From Methylomarinum sp965277025 (GTDB lineage: Bacteria > Pseudomonadota > Gammaproteobacteria > Methylococcales > Methylomonadaceae), in contig OZ255706.1 in NCBI GenBank assembly GCA_965277025.1, forward strand, positions 2,294,001 to 2,358,000: a stretch of 64,000 nucleotides of DNA. Direction: 5' to 3'. Positions 35,950-45,192 of the stretch are shown one piece after another. Every line of letters starts with the position of its first letter. Within the stretch, counting starts at the first letter, position 1. A program made the position numbers and the translations under genes. The notes under the pieces are model-generated. The model made no database searches. It was not told the origin of the DNA and saw only the letters and a program-made list of their open reading frames with translations.

Positions 35950-36038
35950 GATATCACCTGCTGAATTTAATATAGTATTATTCAGCATATTACAATATAT
36001 TCCTCATAAATAGCATTGGTGTTTTCGCTTATGTGCAC
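34933..36038 (-). mobile_element. IS630-family element remnant
   Basis: The outer end lies at about 36038, next to a TA (36039-36040), the dinucleotide this family duplicates. The inner end is lost at the IS3 junction. It appears to have inserted into an older transposase gene, whose tail continues from 36039. Confidence 0.7.
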
Positions 36039-36137
36039 TAGTCCCCAAGCTAATACTTCGGTCAGCATGTCTTGAAAATAGTCATTTTTTGTCTTTCCTT
36101 CCGCCTTATCGACCACCCGGAAATTCAGTGGTTGGTG
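36039..36137 (-). pseudogene. Fragment of an IS701-like transposase
   Basis: About 30 codons read PLNFRVVDKAEGKTKNDYFQ then DMLTEVLAWGL. This resembles the segment of IS701/DDE_5-type transposases that leads into the catalytic domain. It is bounded on one side by the IS630 end and on the other by ISAs1 copy 2. The family call is from memory of the motif and is only moderate. Confidence 0.45.
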
Positions 36138-37086
36138 CAGGGCCAGCGCATAAAAACTCACCCAAATATCACTTGAGTCCTGAAGTCATCGCTGAGGACT
36201 GCCTTGAAGCGCTTGCGCTTAATGCTCAGGCGCGACGGTTCGCGCTTGAGCAAATTGAGCGCCAATTGGCGGATGATATTGAAGTTGCCCGGTGATTCGC
36301 CCTTGCGAATTCGTGACTCGTCTTCACGAAACGTGACATCCAATACCCAATGCAGGCTGTTCTCCACATCCACCGCCACGGCAAAGTAATCCACGATCGC
36401 TTCATGCAAGGACTTCTGGTTGCCCTTGACCGCCAGGGCGTAATCAGCCCCTTTCTCGACGATCTTGCCAGCAATCTTTTCCTGGCATCCCATCGCGTCA
36501 ATGGTCACGATGCAACCTTTAATTTCCAGCATGGCCAACAGTCGGGGAATGGCGGTAATTTCATTGGACTTCTCCTGTGTTTTGACCTGACCCAGGGAGA
36601 GCCCCGTCTGGCTTGCCCAGGCGCTGACCATGTGGATCGCGCCCATCTTGTCCTCCTGATCAAAGGACCGGCGCGCCGTTTTGCCGTCAATGGCAACCAC
36701 TTCCCCCTCGGTCAGTCTGGCGACACTTTGCACCCAGCGACTGAAACAGGCGCTGACTTCCTCGGCCGGCAACCGTGACATCAGGCGGGCAATGCAGTCG
36801 TGCGAGGGGATTCCGTTTTCCAACGCTATCCATTGCCGCAGCCAGTCTTGTTTCTCTTTGCCGAAGGCTTCTATGGCCTCCCGGCCTTCAGCGCCACTGA
36901 CCACCGCGCAGATGGTCAGTACGATAATATCCAGCAGTTGATGACGCTTGTGGCGTTCAATTCGCGGGTCTTCCAGGCTTGAAAAGGCTTCTTGCAGGCT
37001 CAGGGACATTTTGATTCCTCATACAGTTTTGCATGAATGATACTGAACTCGCTGTTTTAATAGGATCTCTTTATGCGCTGGCCCTG
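36138..37086 (-). mobile_element. ISAs1-family element, copy 2, internally deleted, no target duplication
   Basis: Both ends match the other copies (CAGGGCCAGCGCATAAA), but the element is about 260 bp shorter than copies 1 and 3. The 10-bp flanks differ (GTGGTTGGTG and ATCATTGGGT). Left of it is transposase debris, and right of it is the EAL part of a signalling gene. This suggests recombination between copies or an adjacent deletion. Confidence 0.88.
36158..37009 (-). pseudogene. ISAs1 transposase with an in-frame internal deletion
   Basis: 283 residues against 371 in the full copy. The sequence jumps from DYFAVAVD straight to VENSLHWVLDV, losing about 88 residues between the second Asp and the Glu region. 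Short repeats (GCGGTG-like) at the break suggest slippage or recombination. The frame survives, but the transposase core should not fold normally. Confidence 0.88.
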
Positions 37087-38191
37087 ATCATTGGGTAAAT
37101 TTTGAATAAACTGACCATCGATCTTGATAAAATCTACCGGAAAACTTTTTAAATAATTGAACGAACAAAAACCCGCACCAAAATCATCCAATGCAAACTT
37201 GCATCCTAAGGCACGGATATTATTGATCATATCCCGTGTTTGTTCGAAATTGGCAATCGCGGCTGTTTCAGTAATTTCAAAGGTCAAGCGGCTGGCATCC
37301 ACCCAGGTCAATTCCAGTTTGTCGCGAATGGTCGGCAACAAGGATTTGTCTTGAAAAGCCATACTGGATAAATTTATCGTCAATGATACACCCGATTGAT
37401 CGCTGGGCAAACTGGCTAAAAAGTCGATAGAGGTTTCCACCACCCACAGATCGATACTGCTGATCAACCCCATCCGCTCGGCGGCCGGAATAAATTGATT
37501 GGGCGTCACCACGCGGCCTTCACCCTGCATACGAATCAACACTTCATAATGCGAAATCTCGGCTGTGGCAATTTTGATGACTGGCTGGAAGGCTAAAAAG
37601 AATTCCTTTTCAAGCAATGCCTTTTTGATAATAGGCACCCAATAGATATCTTTACGTCGCTCTTTTTCAATCAGATCATGTTCGTTATAAAGCCAGATAA
37701 GATTTCTGCCATTCTTTTTAGCAGTATTACAGGCCTGCCTGGCTCGAATGATCAACTCGCTGGGATGAAATATCTTGTTGCTGGAATTTAACGAAGAAAA
37801 CGCTCATGCTTGATATGAATCAAAAACTCAGTCAATAAAATTAACTCGGACTTGGCTATAGGTTGCTCGATATTTTTGACTAAACATGATTGCTCTGGAG
37901 GTTCCTGGTCAAAATCTAGAGCAAAGGAACAAGATAACCTGCATCGGAATAGGCAAACGTTTTACATAAATCGCCAACCTGACAGTGTGGTAATGACTCT
38001 TCAATCAACACCAGACCAATCTGCTCCAGTTGCTGGCTGTATTGTCGCAATAAGGTATAAACTTGGGCGCCATCTGTGGCTGTCAACAGGTTTTGGTATC
38101 CTTTTTCTTTCAGAATATCTCGAATTTGTTGGTTCATGCCTTCACCTTCCATGGCCACAATAATGATTTTATCTTTTAATAGATCACTCAT
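37087..38191 (-). pseudogene. Decayed REC-GGDEF-EAL response regulator
   Basis: A receiver-like domain starts at 38191 (KDKIIIVAMEGEGMNQQIRD). A base is missing in a T run near 37920, after which the other frame continues ALDFDQEPPEQSCLVKNIEQ and SELILLTEFLIHIKHERF, ending near 37790. The next recognisable piece is the last part of a GGDEF domain (FHPSELIIRARQACNTAKKN), so most of GGDEF is deleted. An EAL domain follows (YEVLIRMQ, FALDDFGAGFCSFNYLKSFP) and is cut by ISAs1 after DGQFIQNLPND. The original protein would have been a c-di-GMP turnover regulator. Confidence 0.82.
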
Positions 38192-38420
38192 AGTCCTACC
38201 AGAATCCAAATCCCGCCATTAATTCACAACAAAACAGCAAACCCGCCAAAAATACTGAATGTCTCATTACTATCAAGCCATTCATCCAAACAACAAACCA
38301 TCAATGACTGACATTTGTAGTTATAAAACTACAGTGTAACAATTAATTCCATTTATACAACTTTATGCCACAAAATAGTATTGCTCCAGGTCAAATTTAC
38401 GTAAAATTAGAAAGGTTATT

Positions 38421-38580
38421 TAAGGAAGCGCTGATTAAATCAGTGCTTCCCGCGACACAGGGATGTGTCGTCAAAATCGATAGTTGCAAGCTATTGATTT
38501 TGTGAGCAAAGCGGAAATCGCATTTCCGTTTTGCGGGCGCTGACAAATCTGGGATGATTTGTTCAGCGCTTCATTAAGGA
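38421..38580. repeat. Structured dispersed repeat, copy B
   Basis: The terminal inverted repeats are TAAGGAAGCGCTGATTAAAT and, as complement of the far end, GAAGCGCTGAACAAATC. Inner hairpins are CGACACA/TGTGTCG, CAAAATCGATAG/CTATTGATTTTG and GCAAAGCGGAAAT/ATTTCCGTTTTGC, plus a terminal one. Copy A at 17939 has the same architecture with paired substitutions. A short extra piece of the end (GGAATCGTTGATTTGTTCAG) follows at 38578. The rest of the 38192-38672 gap shows no gene. Confidence 0.75.
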
Positions 38581-38672
38581 ATCGTTGATTTGTTCAGCAT
38601 TTCAATAAATAACACAAAGCTCGTTACAGCCAGGCTACAGGCTAATGACGCAAGCTGATCAGGCTTTTACTT

Positions 38673-39029
38673 TCAAACAGATAAAACCAAGTCATTTTCC
38701 TTTAGTAACGTGACAATTTCATGACGGCGAATTTCAAGAACCGGTAGAAGTAACTCAGTCGTTTTCAACCCTGCTTCCTGTAAAGACTCAATCTCCACAT
38801 ACAAATCTTCTACCTGATAAATTTCCAGGGCTTTGAAAATAGCGGCTGTATCTTTTAATTGCTTGTCAACTGGCTTTTGACCTGACTTAAGAGATAACAC
38901 ACCTTGATCAATAAACAACAAAGTCACCTGCTGATCAAATACAGCTGTTGTCAGGACAAGATCCAGCGTTTCTTGTAGATCGACACCTATAAAAGGTGGA
39001 CGATTAATAATGAATAATATTTTTTTCAA
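38673..39029 (-). CDS. tusC: Sulfurtransferase complex subunit TusC (DsrF-like)
   Basis: About 119 residues from a TTG start giving LKKILFIINRPPFIGVDLQE; a longer reading from 39158 overlaps tusD in another frame and is not credible. It is a DsrE/F-fold protein, continuing LVLTTAVFDQQVTLLFIDQG. TusBCD relays sulfur toward mnm5s2U tRNA modification, and DsrEFH acts in sulfur oxidation. tusD lies just upstream (14 bases), but no tusB follows; downstream is the repeat region. The pair may work with partners elsewhere. Confidence 0.75.
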   Translation of the reverse strand: MKKILFIINRPPFIGVDLQETLDLVLTTAVFDQQVTLLFIDQGVLSLKSGQKPVDKQLKDTAAIFKALEIYQVEDLYVEIESLQEAGLKTTELLLPVLEIRRHEIVTLLKENDLVLSV

Positions 39030-39042
39030 CGATGGGCCACTA

Positions 39043-39429
39043 TTAAAACTCAATAAAACGATCGGCTTCCAGCATGGCTTCCAGCAATTGACCCAAGCCC
39101 CCAATTCTAAACCCTGTAGCCACATCATTATCTTGCTTGTTTTGACGCTTGGCCTCATCCTCGCCTAACAGCCCGCGGCGCTGTGCCGCCGAAATACACA
39201 CCACCAGATCGATGGAATGTTTTTCTGCCAAGTCCTGCCAGTTGCTGGTTAAATCAAGTTCATCCTCTGGCGGCGTTCGATAGGCAAACGCATGATAAAC
39301 ACCCTCTTTATAAAAAAACACCTGAATAACCTGATGTCCCATTTGCACGGTGCTATTAACAAACCGATAGGCAGTCAGGGCATTGGCCGAAGCATCGGGA
39401 CTGCTATTGATTAACACGGCGAACTTCAT
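39043..39429 (-). CDS. tusD: Sulfurtransferase complex subunit TusD (DsrE-like)
   Basis: 128 residues, the family length. The sequence KFAVLINSSPDASANALTAY and GHQVIQVFFYKEGVYHA is typical, and the conserved active Cys is in LVVCISAAQRRG, followed by FRIGGLGQLLEAMLEADRFI. It carries persulfide sulfur. It overlaps the end of cobM by 4 bases. Confidence 0.85.
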   Translation of the reverse strand: MKFAVLINSSPDASANALTAYRFVNSTVQMGHQVIQVFFYKEGVYHAFAYRTPPEDELDLTSNWQDLAEKHSIDLVVCISAAQRRGLLGEDEAKRQNKQDNDVATGFRIGGLGQLLEAMLEADRFIEF

Positions 39430-40205
39430 GACCGCCTGGCCTTGCGAAAACGGTGCGAAAAACCGGCATCATAAAGTTTGGACTTTTTAAGCTCAGACCA
39501 ATGCCGCGCACCTAGCGTGGGACTGATGATAATCATCGCCTGTGCGTTGATTTTAGCCTCACGACAGCGCTGATGAATATCGGCCAATGTGCCGCGAATG
39601 ATCTGCTGCTGATCAGGCCAGCTTGCCTTATGCACCACCAAAACCGGCGCATCTTCCCGCCAACCTGCTTGCAATAAAGACTCCCTGATTTTCTTTAACA
39701 AGGTTATGGAAAGATACAAACACAAAGTGCAGTGATGGCTGGCCAAATCCAGCAAAGATTCACCTTCCGGCATCGGCGTTCGCCCTTCGACACGGCTGAA
39801 AATGACGGTTTGCGTCACCTCCGGCAGGGTCAATGTTTCAACCGCAGCAGCGGCTGAGGCCATTGCTGATGTCACCCCCGGAACAACGCCAACTTCTATA
39901 CCCGCCTTATCCAGCGGTTGCACCATTTCGATCAACGCACCGTAAAGACCAGGATCTCCAGTCTGCAAACGAATGACACAAGCATCATCTTGGGCGTTTT
40001 CAATCAACCAGTCGCTTATCTCTTCCAACGTCATACCTTTGGAGTCGGCGATATTACAGCCAGGCGCTGCCCACTGCGTTGCCGCTTCAGAAACCAAAGA
40101 ACCGGCATATAAAATTGCATCGGCGCGAGCGATAAGCTTTTGCGCTTTCAATGTAATCAACTCAGGATCTCCAGGACCCGCCCCCACAAACCAGACTTTG
40201 GCCAT
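39426..40205 (-). CDS. cobM: Precorrin-4 C11-methyltransferase
   Basis: 259 residues of the tetrapyrrole methylase family: VWFVGAGPGDPELITLKAQK at the start, ILYAGSLV, the RLQTGDPGLYGALIEM loop, and GVVPGVTSAMASAAA. The reaction adds the C11 methyl group in cobalamin synthesis. Other cob/cbi genes are not in the window, so it is away from its pathway partners. CobM is preferred over CobA or CobI by the overall pattern. Confidence 0.85.
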   Translation of the reverse strand: MAKVWFVGAGPGDPELITLKAQKLIARADAILYAGSLVSEAATQWAAPGCNIADSKGMTLEEISDWLIENAQDDACVIRLQTGDPGLYGALIEMVQPLDKAGIEVGVVPGVTSAMASAAAAVETLTLPEVTQTVIFSRVEGRTPMPEGESLLDLASHHCTLCLYLSITLLKKIRESLLQAGWREDAPVLVVHKASWPDQQQIIRGTLADIHQRCREAKINAQAMIIISPTLGARHWSELKKSKLYDAGFSHRFRKARRS

Positions 40206-40211
40206 TATTAG

Positions 40212-40622
40212 TCAGCCTTCTTCAGAAACCTGGGCAATCCAATCTTCCAGGTTGTAATAATTGGTAACTCGAGAAATTTTTCCGTCATTGATATCGAAAA
40301 ATGCGCCGGCCGCAAGACGATAGCGTTGGCCCTTCGCTTTTGGTAAACCTTCATCAGTCACCAGGTACTCACCTAACACGACAAATTCAGCCGCGGCCCG
40401 ATTACCCTCCTGATTCGCCATTACCACGATATCAACAAGACGCTCTTTATAATGATGGTTCATTTTTCCCATAAACTGCTTAAAGGCTTCTTTGCCATAC
40501 TCCCGGCCACCTTGATTGATATCATGAATGACATCATCACTGAGCAAACTCAAAAAGCTTTCCATATCACTATCGTTAAAAGCCTGATAATAACGTGTAA
40601 TCAATTCAATTACTGATTCCAT
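40212..40622 (-). CDS. NTF2/SnoaL-like protein
   Basis: 136 residues. The cone-shaped fold is suggested by LITRYYQAFNDSDMESFLSL, DDVIHDINQGGREYGKEAFK and FDINDGKISRVTNYYNLEDW. It resembles ketosteroid-isomerase-related proteins. No substrate can be assigned. It stops 6 bases before cobM on the same strand. Confidence 0.75.
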   Translation of the reverse strand: MESVIELITRYYQAFNDSDMESFLSLLSDDVIHDINQGGREYGKEAFKQFMGKMNHHYKERLVDIVVMANQEGNRAAAEFVVLGEYLVTDEGLPKAKGQRYRLAAGAFFDINDGKISRVTNYYNLEDWIAQVSEEG

Positions 40623-40695
40623 TACTATTTACTATATATGGGTTGGTTCTAAAAGCCGGCTATTCTGCCATAAATTTTCCACTTTTTCAGATTCA

Positions 40696-41661
40696 TTATC
40701 TCGTTGCAGTAATGATCGCTCTGACCGGTGCAGGCAAACCTTCAATCGTCAAATCACTGTTTTCAGGATCAAGAAAATCCTTCAATGAATGTGATGGCAT
40801 CCATTCGGTTGTTCGCTGTTCATCAAAGCTGGTTTTGTTTACATCACAGAGTTTTATATTCTGGAAACCACTGCGTTTAAGCCAAACCATCAATGCATCT
40901 GTACTTGGAATAAACCAGACATTGCGCATATTGGCGTAACGCCCGGCAGGCACCAATACTTCCTGTTCATTACCGGCAATAACCAAAGTTTCCAGAACCA
41001 GCTCGCCCCCAGGGCGCAGACAGGCTTTCAATTCCAGTAAATGGTCAATTGGCGAGCGGCGGTGATATAACACGCCCATGGAGAATACCGTATCAAACAG
41101 AGCCAATCCTTGGCGCAACTCTTCCAGGCCCATTGGCAGGACAAAAACAGGCACTTCACCGTATAGTTTTTTAATCGCCTGAAATTGTATTACATTCAAC
41201 AAATAAGGGTCGACTCCCAGGACAAAGCGCGCGCCTTCTCCCAGCATTCGCCAGCAGTGATAGCCATTACCACAACCAACATCTAGCACCCGACGATTTT
41301 TTAACGAAGTGATATGTGGCAACAACCGTTCCCATTTCCAGTCAGAACGCCATTCGGTATCCAGATGTATTCCATACAGGTCATATGGCCCTTTTCGCCA
41401 AGGCCCAATATTCTGCAGTGTTTGCTGAAGTTTCTGCCGCTGGACGTCATCCATTTCACTGTCACCACCAATGGTAACGCTAGCGTGCAAATCTTTGACG
41501 GAAGGGTTAAAGTCTGGAAGTTCCGCTATCGTCTTTTTCCAGCCAGCAAGATTGCCATGCCGGGCATTATCCAGGCGATAATCCAATTGCGATGGCAATT
41601 GCCGCGCCCAATCTACAGCGCCTTCTGCTAGTAAAAATTGATACAGTGGTTGAAATTGCAT
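40696..41661 (-). CDS. cmoB: tRNA U34 carboxymethyltransferase
   Basis: 321 residues, as in E. coli (323). It transfers a carboxymethyl group from carboxy-SAM to 5-hydroxyuridine at tRNA position 34. The SAM-fold motif RVLDVGCGNGYHCWRMLGEG lies near residue 125, and the upstream GPWRKGPYDLYGIHLDTEWR is diagnostic. It follows cmoA directly, with no gap. Confidence 0.95.
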   Translation of the reverse strand: MQFQPLYQFLLAEGAVDWARQLPSQLDYRLDNARHGNLAGWKKTIAELPDFNPSVKDLHASVTIGGDSEMDDVQRQKLQQTLQNIGPWRKGPYDLYGIHLDTEWRSDWKWERLLPHITSLKNRRVLDVGCGNGYHCWRMLGEGARFVLGVDPYLLNVIQFQAIKKLYGEVPVFVLPMGLEELRQGLALFDTVFSMGVLYHRRSPIDHLLELKACLRPGGELVLETLVIAGNEQEVLVPAGRYANMRNVWFIPSTDALMVWLKRSGFQNIKLCDVNKTSFDEQRTTEWMPSHSLKDFLDPENSDLTIEGLPAPVRAIITATR

Positions 41662-42393
41662 TTATTTCAAGGCCAGCATGGAAGCAAAATTAAAATACTG
41701 AAACCAGACTTCGACGCTGTCGAAACCACAGTCCAGCAGCCTGCGCTGATGTTGTGAAAAAGGTTCAGCGACCAGCACATTTTCTAATGCGGTTCGTTTC
41801 TGGCTGATTTCCAGATCACTGTAGCCTTGCGATTTTTTGAACAAATGATGCATTTCGGTTTGCAAAGTCTGTTGTTTAGGGTCGGTATAATGCAGTTTTT
41901 CAGATAATATCAAAATGCCACCCGGCAATAGCCCTTGATAAATCTTGTTTAAAAATGCTTGCCGGTCCTCGATAGGAATAAATTGCAAGGTGAAATTCAA
42001 CACCACAACCGAAGCCTGCTGAATATCGATATCCCGAATATCCTGACAATGGACTTCGACAGGTGCGGGTGCTCGATCCACCTTAAGATTGTTTTGCAGC
42101 CCCTCTATCATGGCTGGCGAGCTATCGACGGCGATGATTTTGCAGTCAGTGGCGCGCAACCGATGACGCATAGCGAAAGTGGCCGCACCCAATGAACAAC
42201 CCAGATCATAACAACGACTGCCCGGCTGGGCGAAACGCTCGGCCAACAGGCCGATCGCCGAAATAATCGTACTATATCCCGGGACAGAGCGTTGAATCAT
42301 GTCAGGAAAAACCGCTGCAACCTTATCATCAAACTGAAAGGCATCTATTTTTCCTAATGGACTGGCATAGAGCGAATCTTTAATATCGGACAT
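41662..42393 (-). CDS. cmoA: Carboxy-S-adenosyl-L-methionine synthase
   Basis: About 243 residues from the internal ATG (MSDIKDSLYASPLGKIDAF), which fits the family start; an upstream ATG would add 8 residues. It makes carboxy-SAM from SAM and prephenate for CmoB. Motifs: VFPDMIQRSVPGYSTIISAI, then the SAM site CYDLGCSLGAATFAMRHRL, and VVLNFTLQFIP. Confidence 0.95.
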   Translation of the reverse strand: MSDIKDSLYASPLGKIDAFQFDDKVAAVFPDMIQRSVPGYSTIISAIGLLAERFAQPGSRCYDLGCSLGAATFAMRHRLRATDCKIIAVDSSPAMIEGLQNNLKVDRAPAPVEVHCQDIRDIDIQQASVVVLNFTLQFIPIEDRQAFLNKIYQGLLPGGILILSEKLHYTDPKQQTLQTEMHHLFKKSQGYSDLEISQKRTALENVLVAEPFSQHQRRLLDCGFDSVEVWFQYFNFASMLALK

Positions 42394-42602
42394 AGTAAGT
42401 GATGATAAACTGAGCAATCAGCTCATACAGCGCCATATTGGATTTGGTCGGTGAATTTTTCGTCAGCAAACCGCAGCAAAATTTGAGGAGGCATGCTCGG
42501 AGAAAAAAGGCGGATTGCCGAACGGCGAACCCACCTTACCTGATGTGATCGCGTACAGGGCGAAACTAGCGAAAGCTGTTCCACCGCTGGACTGTACAAA
42601 CT

Positions 42603-43292
42603 TTACGCAGCCGCTTCTTCAGCCGCGCTCTTTTCAAATGCTTCTTTATTGCGTTTCGCCAGATTTTCTATGACTTTTTGCAACGAACCCAGCTGTTTGT
42701 ATTCATTTTTAAAAGTAGTCCGGTAGTTGGTAACCAGACTGACGCCACCGATGATAATGTCGTAAACCTTCCAGTCCTTACCTTCTTCTTTGTACATCCG
42801 GTAATCAACCGGAATAGGCTGCTGTCCGGGTTGAATGATTTCGGTTTTCACCACAACTTTTTGAATGATCTTACCAGTTTTACGACTTTTGAAGGTCTTG
42901 ACCTGTTTTTTCAAATCCAGCGGTTTAAAACGGATCGACCAGTCTTTAAACTCGACAAAAGCCCGCGAATAGGTCCGAACCAGCAAAGTTCTGAATTCCT
43001 GAGTAAAAGCCTTTTTTTCTTCCGGTGTAGCTTGTCGCCATAATTTACCTAATACACCTCTGGAAATTTTTTCAAAATCCATGTGTGGATAAATAACCTC
43101 ATCGACAAACTCGGTGATCTTTTTGAAATCATGCTTGAATGACTCGTCTTTTAGATGTTTTTTTAATTTTTCAGAAGCATCTTTAATGATTTCCTGCGGC
43201 TCGGCATATGCCTGGGCCTGGCTGGCATTGATGGTTAAAAAAAGACTGCAAAACAAAAAAATAAAAAATCGCATAAACTGCTTACTCTTCAT
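42603..43292 (-). CDS. MlaC/Ttg2D-family periplasmic lipid transport protein
   Basis: 229 residues with a signal peptide (FMRFFIFLFCSLFLTINASQAQA). The family domain includes EVIYPHMDFEKISRGVLGKLW, the RTLLVRTYSRAFVEF helix, and YDIIIGGVSLVTNYRTTFK. MlaC carries phospholipid between membranes; a related protein, HpnM, is linked to hopanoids in some methanotrophs. It stands alone here without mlaBDEF, so either assignment is possible. Confidence 0.85.
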   Translation of the reverse strand: MKSKQFMRFFIFLFCSLFLTINASQAQAYAEPQEIIKDASEKLKKHLKDESFKHDFKKITEFVDEVIYPHMDFEKISRGVLGKLWRQATPEEKKAFTQEFRTLLVRTYSRAFVEFKDWSIRFKPLDLKKQVKTFKSRKTGKIIQKVVVKTEIIQPGQQPIPVDYRMYKEEGKDWKVYDIIIGGVSLVTNYRTTFKNEYKQLGSLQKVIENLAKRNKEAFEKSAAEEAAA

Positions 43293-43620
43293 AAATACTC
43301 CTTTTGGCGTGTAAATTCTATTGTCTGTGAATCTTTATTCACGATTTACGGGAAGCTGCATACCATTGATTTTATGGACAACGTATAATTCGATCCTGGC
43401 TTTGCATGGCTTTGGCTTCCCAGGTTTTCATCGGTGAAAACGGATAAAAACACTTCCAGTCTGTTCAGCCTATATTAGAATAGACGCCGAAAAGACATCC
43501 GGCAATAAACCATTACGTTTAACACTGAATAATCAGCATTCAACAAAATACCCTGATAGAATGAATACATTCTTAAAGGCGATGAATATCATTATATACT
43601 AATTTTCTTATAAATAAACC
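43293..43620. other. Divergent intergenic region upstream of hemB
   Basis: 328 bp between the starts of the MlaC-like gene and hemB. It holds a short palindrome GTGAATCTTTATTCAC at about 43327, followed by CACGATTTACGGGAAGC and CCATTGATTTTATGGAC. These look like a worn piece of the dispersed structured repeat. Otherwise I see no gene. Promoters for both sides must lie here. Confidence 0.4.
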
Positions 43621-44634
43621 ATGGAAAATCTTTCGAATTATAACACCCTTTTTCCAGCTGTCCGTTTAAGACGTATGCGCTTTCAAAAATTTTCCCGCCG
43701 CATGATGCAGGAAAATCAGCTTTCCGTCGATGATTTAATTTATCCCATGTTTGTTATAGATGGTAACAAACAACGGCAGTCGATCGCCTCCATGCCTGAT
43801 ATCAATCGCTTGTCGATAGATTTGATCCTGCAAGAAGCCGAGCAATTGCTAAGTCTGGGCATTCCAGCCATTGCCTTGTTTCCGGTGGTCGATGACAGTC
43901 GCAAGTCATTATTGGCCGAGGAAGCGTACAACCCCGATGGCTTGGCGCAACGCTGCGTCAGTGCGCTTAAACAGCATTTTCCTGAATTAGGCGTCATCAC
44001 CGATGTGGCCCTCGATCCTTTCACTTCCCATGGACAGGATGGATTATTGAATGAAGCCGGCTACGTGGTCAATGACGAAACAGTCGAGGTACTCTGCAAG
44101 CAGGCATTGTCACATGCTGAGGCCGGCGCCGACATTGTCGCGCCTTCCGATATGATGGATGGCCGAATTGGCGCCATCAGGCAGGTACTGGAACAGCATG
44201 GCTTCGTCAACACCCGCATTCTGGCCTATTCCGCCAAATATGCCTCGGCTTTTTACGGGCCTTTCCGCGATGCGGTCGGTTCAGCCGCTAACCTGGCGGG
44301 AGCGGACAAATACAGTTATCAAATGGACCCGGCCAATTCCGATGAAGCCTTGCGTGAAATTGGGCTGGATTTACAGGAAGGCGCGGATATGATTATGATC
44401 AAACCCGGCATGCCCTATCTGGATATCATTCGCCGTGCTAAAGACCGGTTCGGCGCGCCAACCTTTGCTTATCAGGTCAGCGGCGAATACGCCATGCTGA
44501 AAGCCGCCGCTCAAAATGGCTGGCTGGATGAAAAAAGTGTTGTGTTAGAATCGTTACTGGCATTCAAACGAGCGGGCAGCGACGCCATACTAACTTATTA
44601 CGCAAAAAAAGTAGCCAGCTGGTTACAAAAATAA
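43621..44634 (+). CDS. hemB: Delta-aminolevulinic acid dehydratase (porphobilinogen synthase)
   Basis: 337 residues. It condenses two 5-aminolevulinate molecules into porphobilinogen. Schiff-base lysines are in LAYSAKYASAFYGPFRDA and MIKPGMPYLDI. The metal loop reads DVALDPFTSHGQDGL, with Asp and Ala in place of the zinc-binding Cys, so it is of the Mg-dependent Pseudomonas-like type. It is probably cotranscribed with the next two genes. It feeds the heme and heme d1 routes. Confidence 0.96.
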   Translation: MENLSNYNTLFPAVRLRRMRFQKFSRRMMQENQLSVDDLIYPMFVIDGNKQRQSIASMPDINRLSIDLILQEAEQLLSLGIPAIALFPVVDDSRKSLLAEEAYNPDGLAQRCVSALKQHFPELGVITDVALDPFTSHGQDGLLNEAGYVVNDETVEVLCKQALSHAEAGADIVAPSDMMDGRIGAIRQVLEQHGFVNTRILAYSAKYASAFYGPFRDAVGSAANLAGADKYSYQMDPANSDEALREIGLDLQEGADMIMIKPGMPYLDIIRRAKDRFGAPTFAYQVSGEYAMLKAAAQNGWLDEKSVVLESLLAFKRAGSDAILTYYAKKVASWLQK

Positions 44635-44649
44635 ACCAGGACAATCAAC

Positions 44650-45192
44650 ATGTTTTCTATGACTAAACTCTCTGAAATAAGACGGCTTAAAATTGAAGAT
44701 GGTCTTTTAGTGCTGTTATTGCTTATTTCCCTGGGCGGGATTTTTATTACCGATTTTTCACCCCTGGATGGTTACGTCTACTGGATGATCATCACGGTGG
44801 TTTTTGCTTTAATGGCTGTTTTGATTGCCTGGTTGCAAGATAAGGAAAAAGACCTTGATGAATTCACCTCGATTGTCAAAGAACAGTCATTGCATTGGCT
44901 GTCTTCTTTACTGTGCATTACCGGTGTCTATTTTCTGGAACGAGCTGAACTGTATGACGCCTTGAGCAGCACCCTGGTGATCATGCTGGTACTTGGGCTA
45001 GCGACCATTCTGGATGGCATCAGAATCGGCTGGCGCTTCAGTCTGGTCGGCTTGTATCTTGGCGCATCATCTATTGTCATTGCCTATACCGATCATTATC
45101 TGATTATCAGCAGTTTTCTGGCTATTGCCATTGTCGCTATAACGATCAGCATAGAAGTCTGGTTAGCCAAAAAAATCTGCTATGAGCATTGA
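44650..45192 (+). CDS. Membrane protein of unknown function
   Basis: 180 residues with about five hydrophobic segments and a cytoplasmic loop AWLQDKEKDLDEFTSIVKEQ between the second and third. No family recognised. It lies 15 bases after hemB and overlaps aroE by 11 bases, so it is in the same operon. Confidence 0.7.
   Translation: MFSMTKLSEIRRLKIEDGLLVLLLLISLGGIFITDFSPLDGYVYWMIITVVFALMAVLIAWLQDKEKDLDEFTSIVKEQSLHWLSSLLCITGVYFLERAELYDALSSTLVIMLVLGLATILDGIRIGWRFSLVGLYLGASSIVIAYTDHYLIISSFLAIAIVAITISIEVWLAKKICYEH

Noticed and set aside
39029..39158. N-terminal extension of TusC
   Set aside because: It overlaps tusD in another frame and gives a Trp/Cys-rich sequence unlike the family; the TTG at 39029 gives the normal start.
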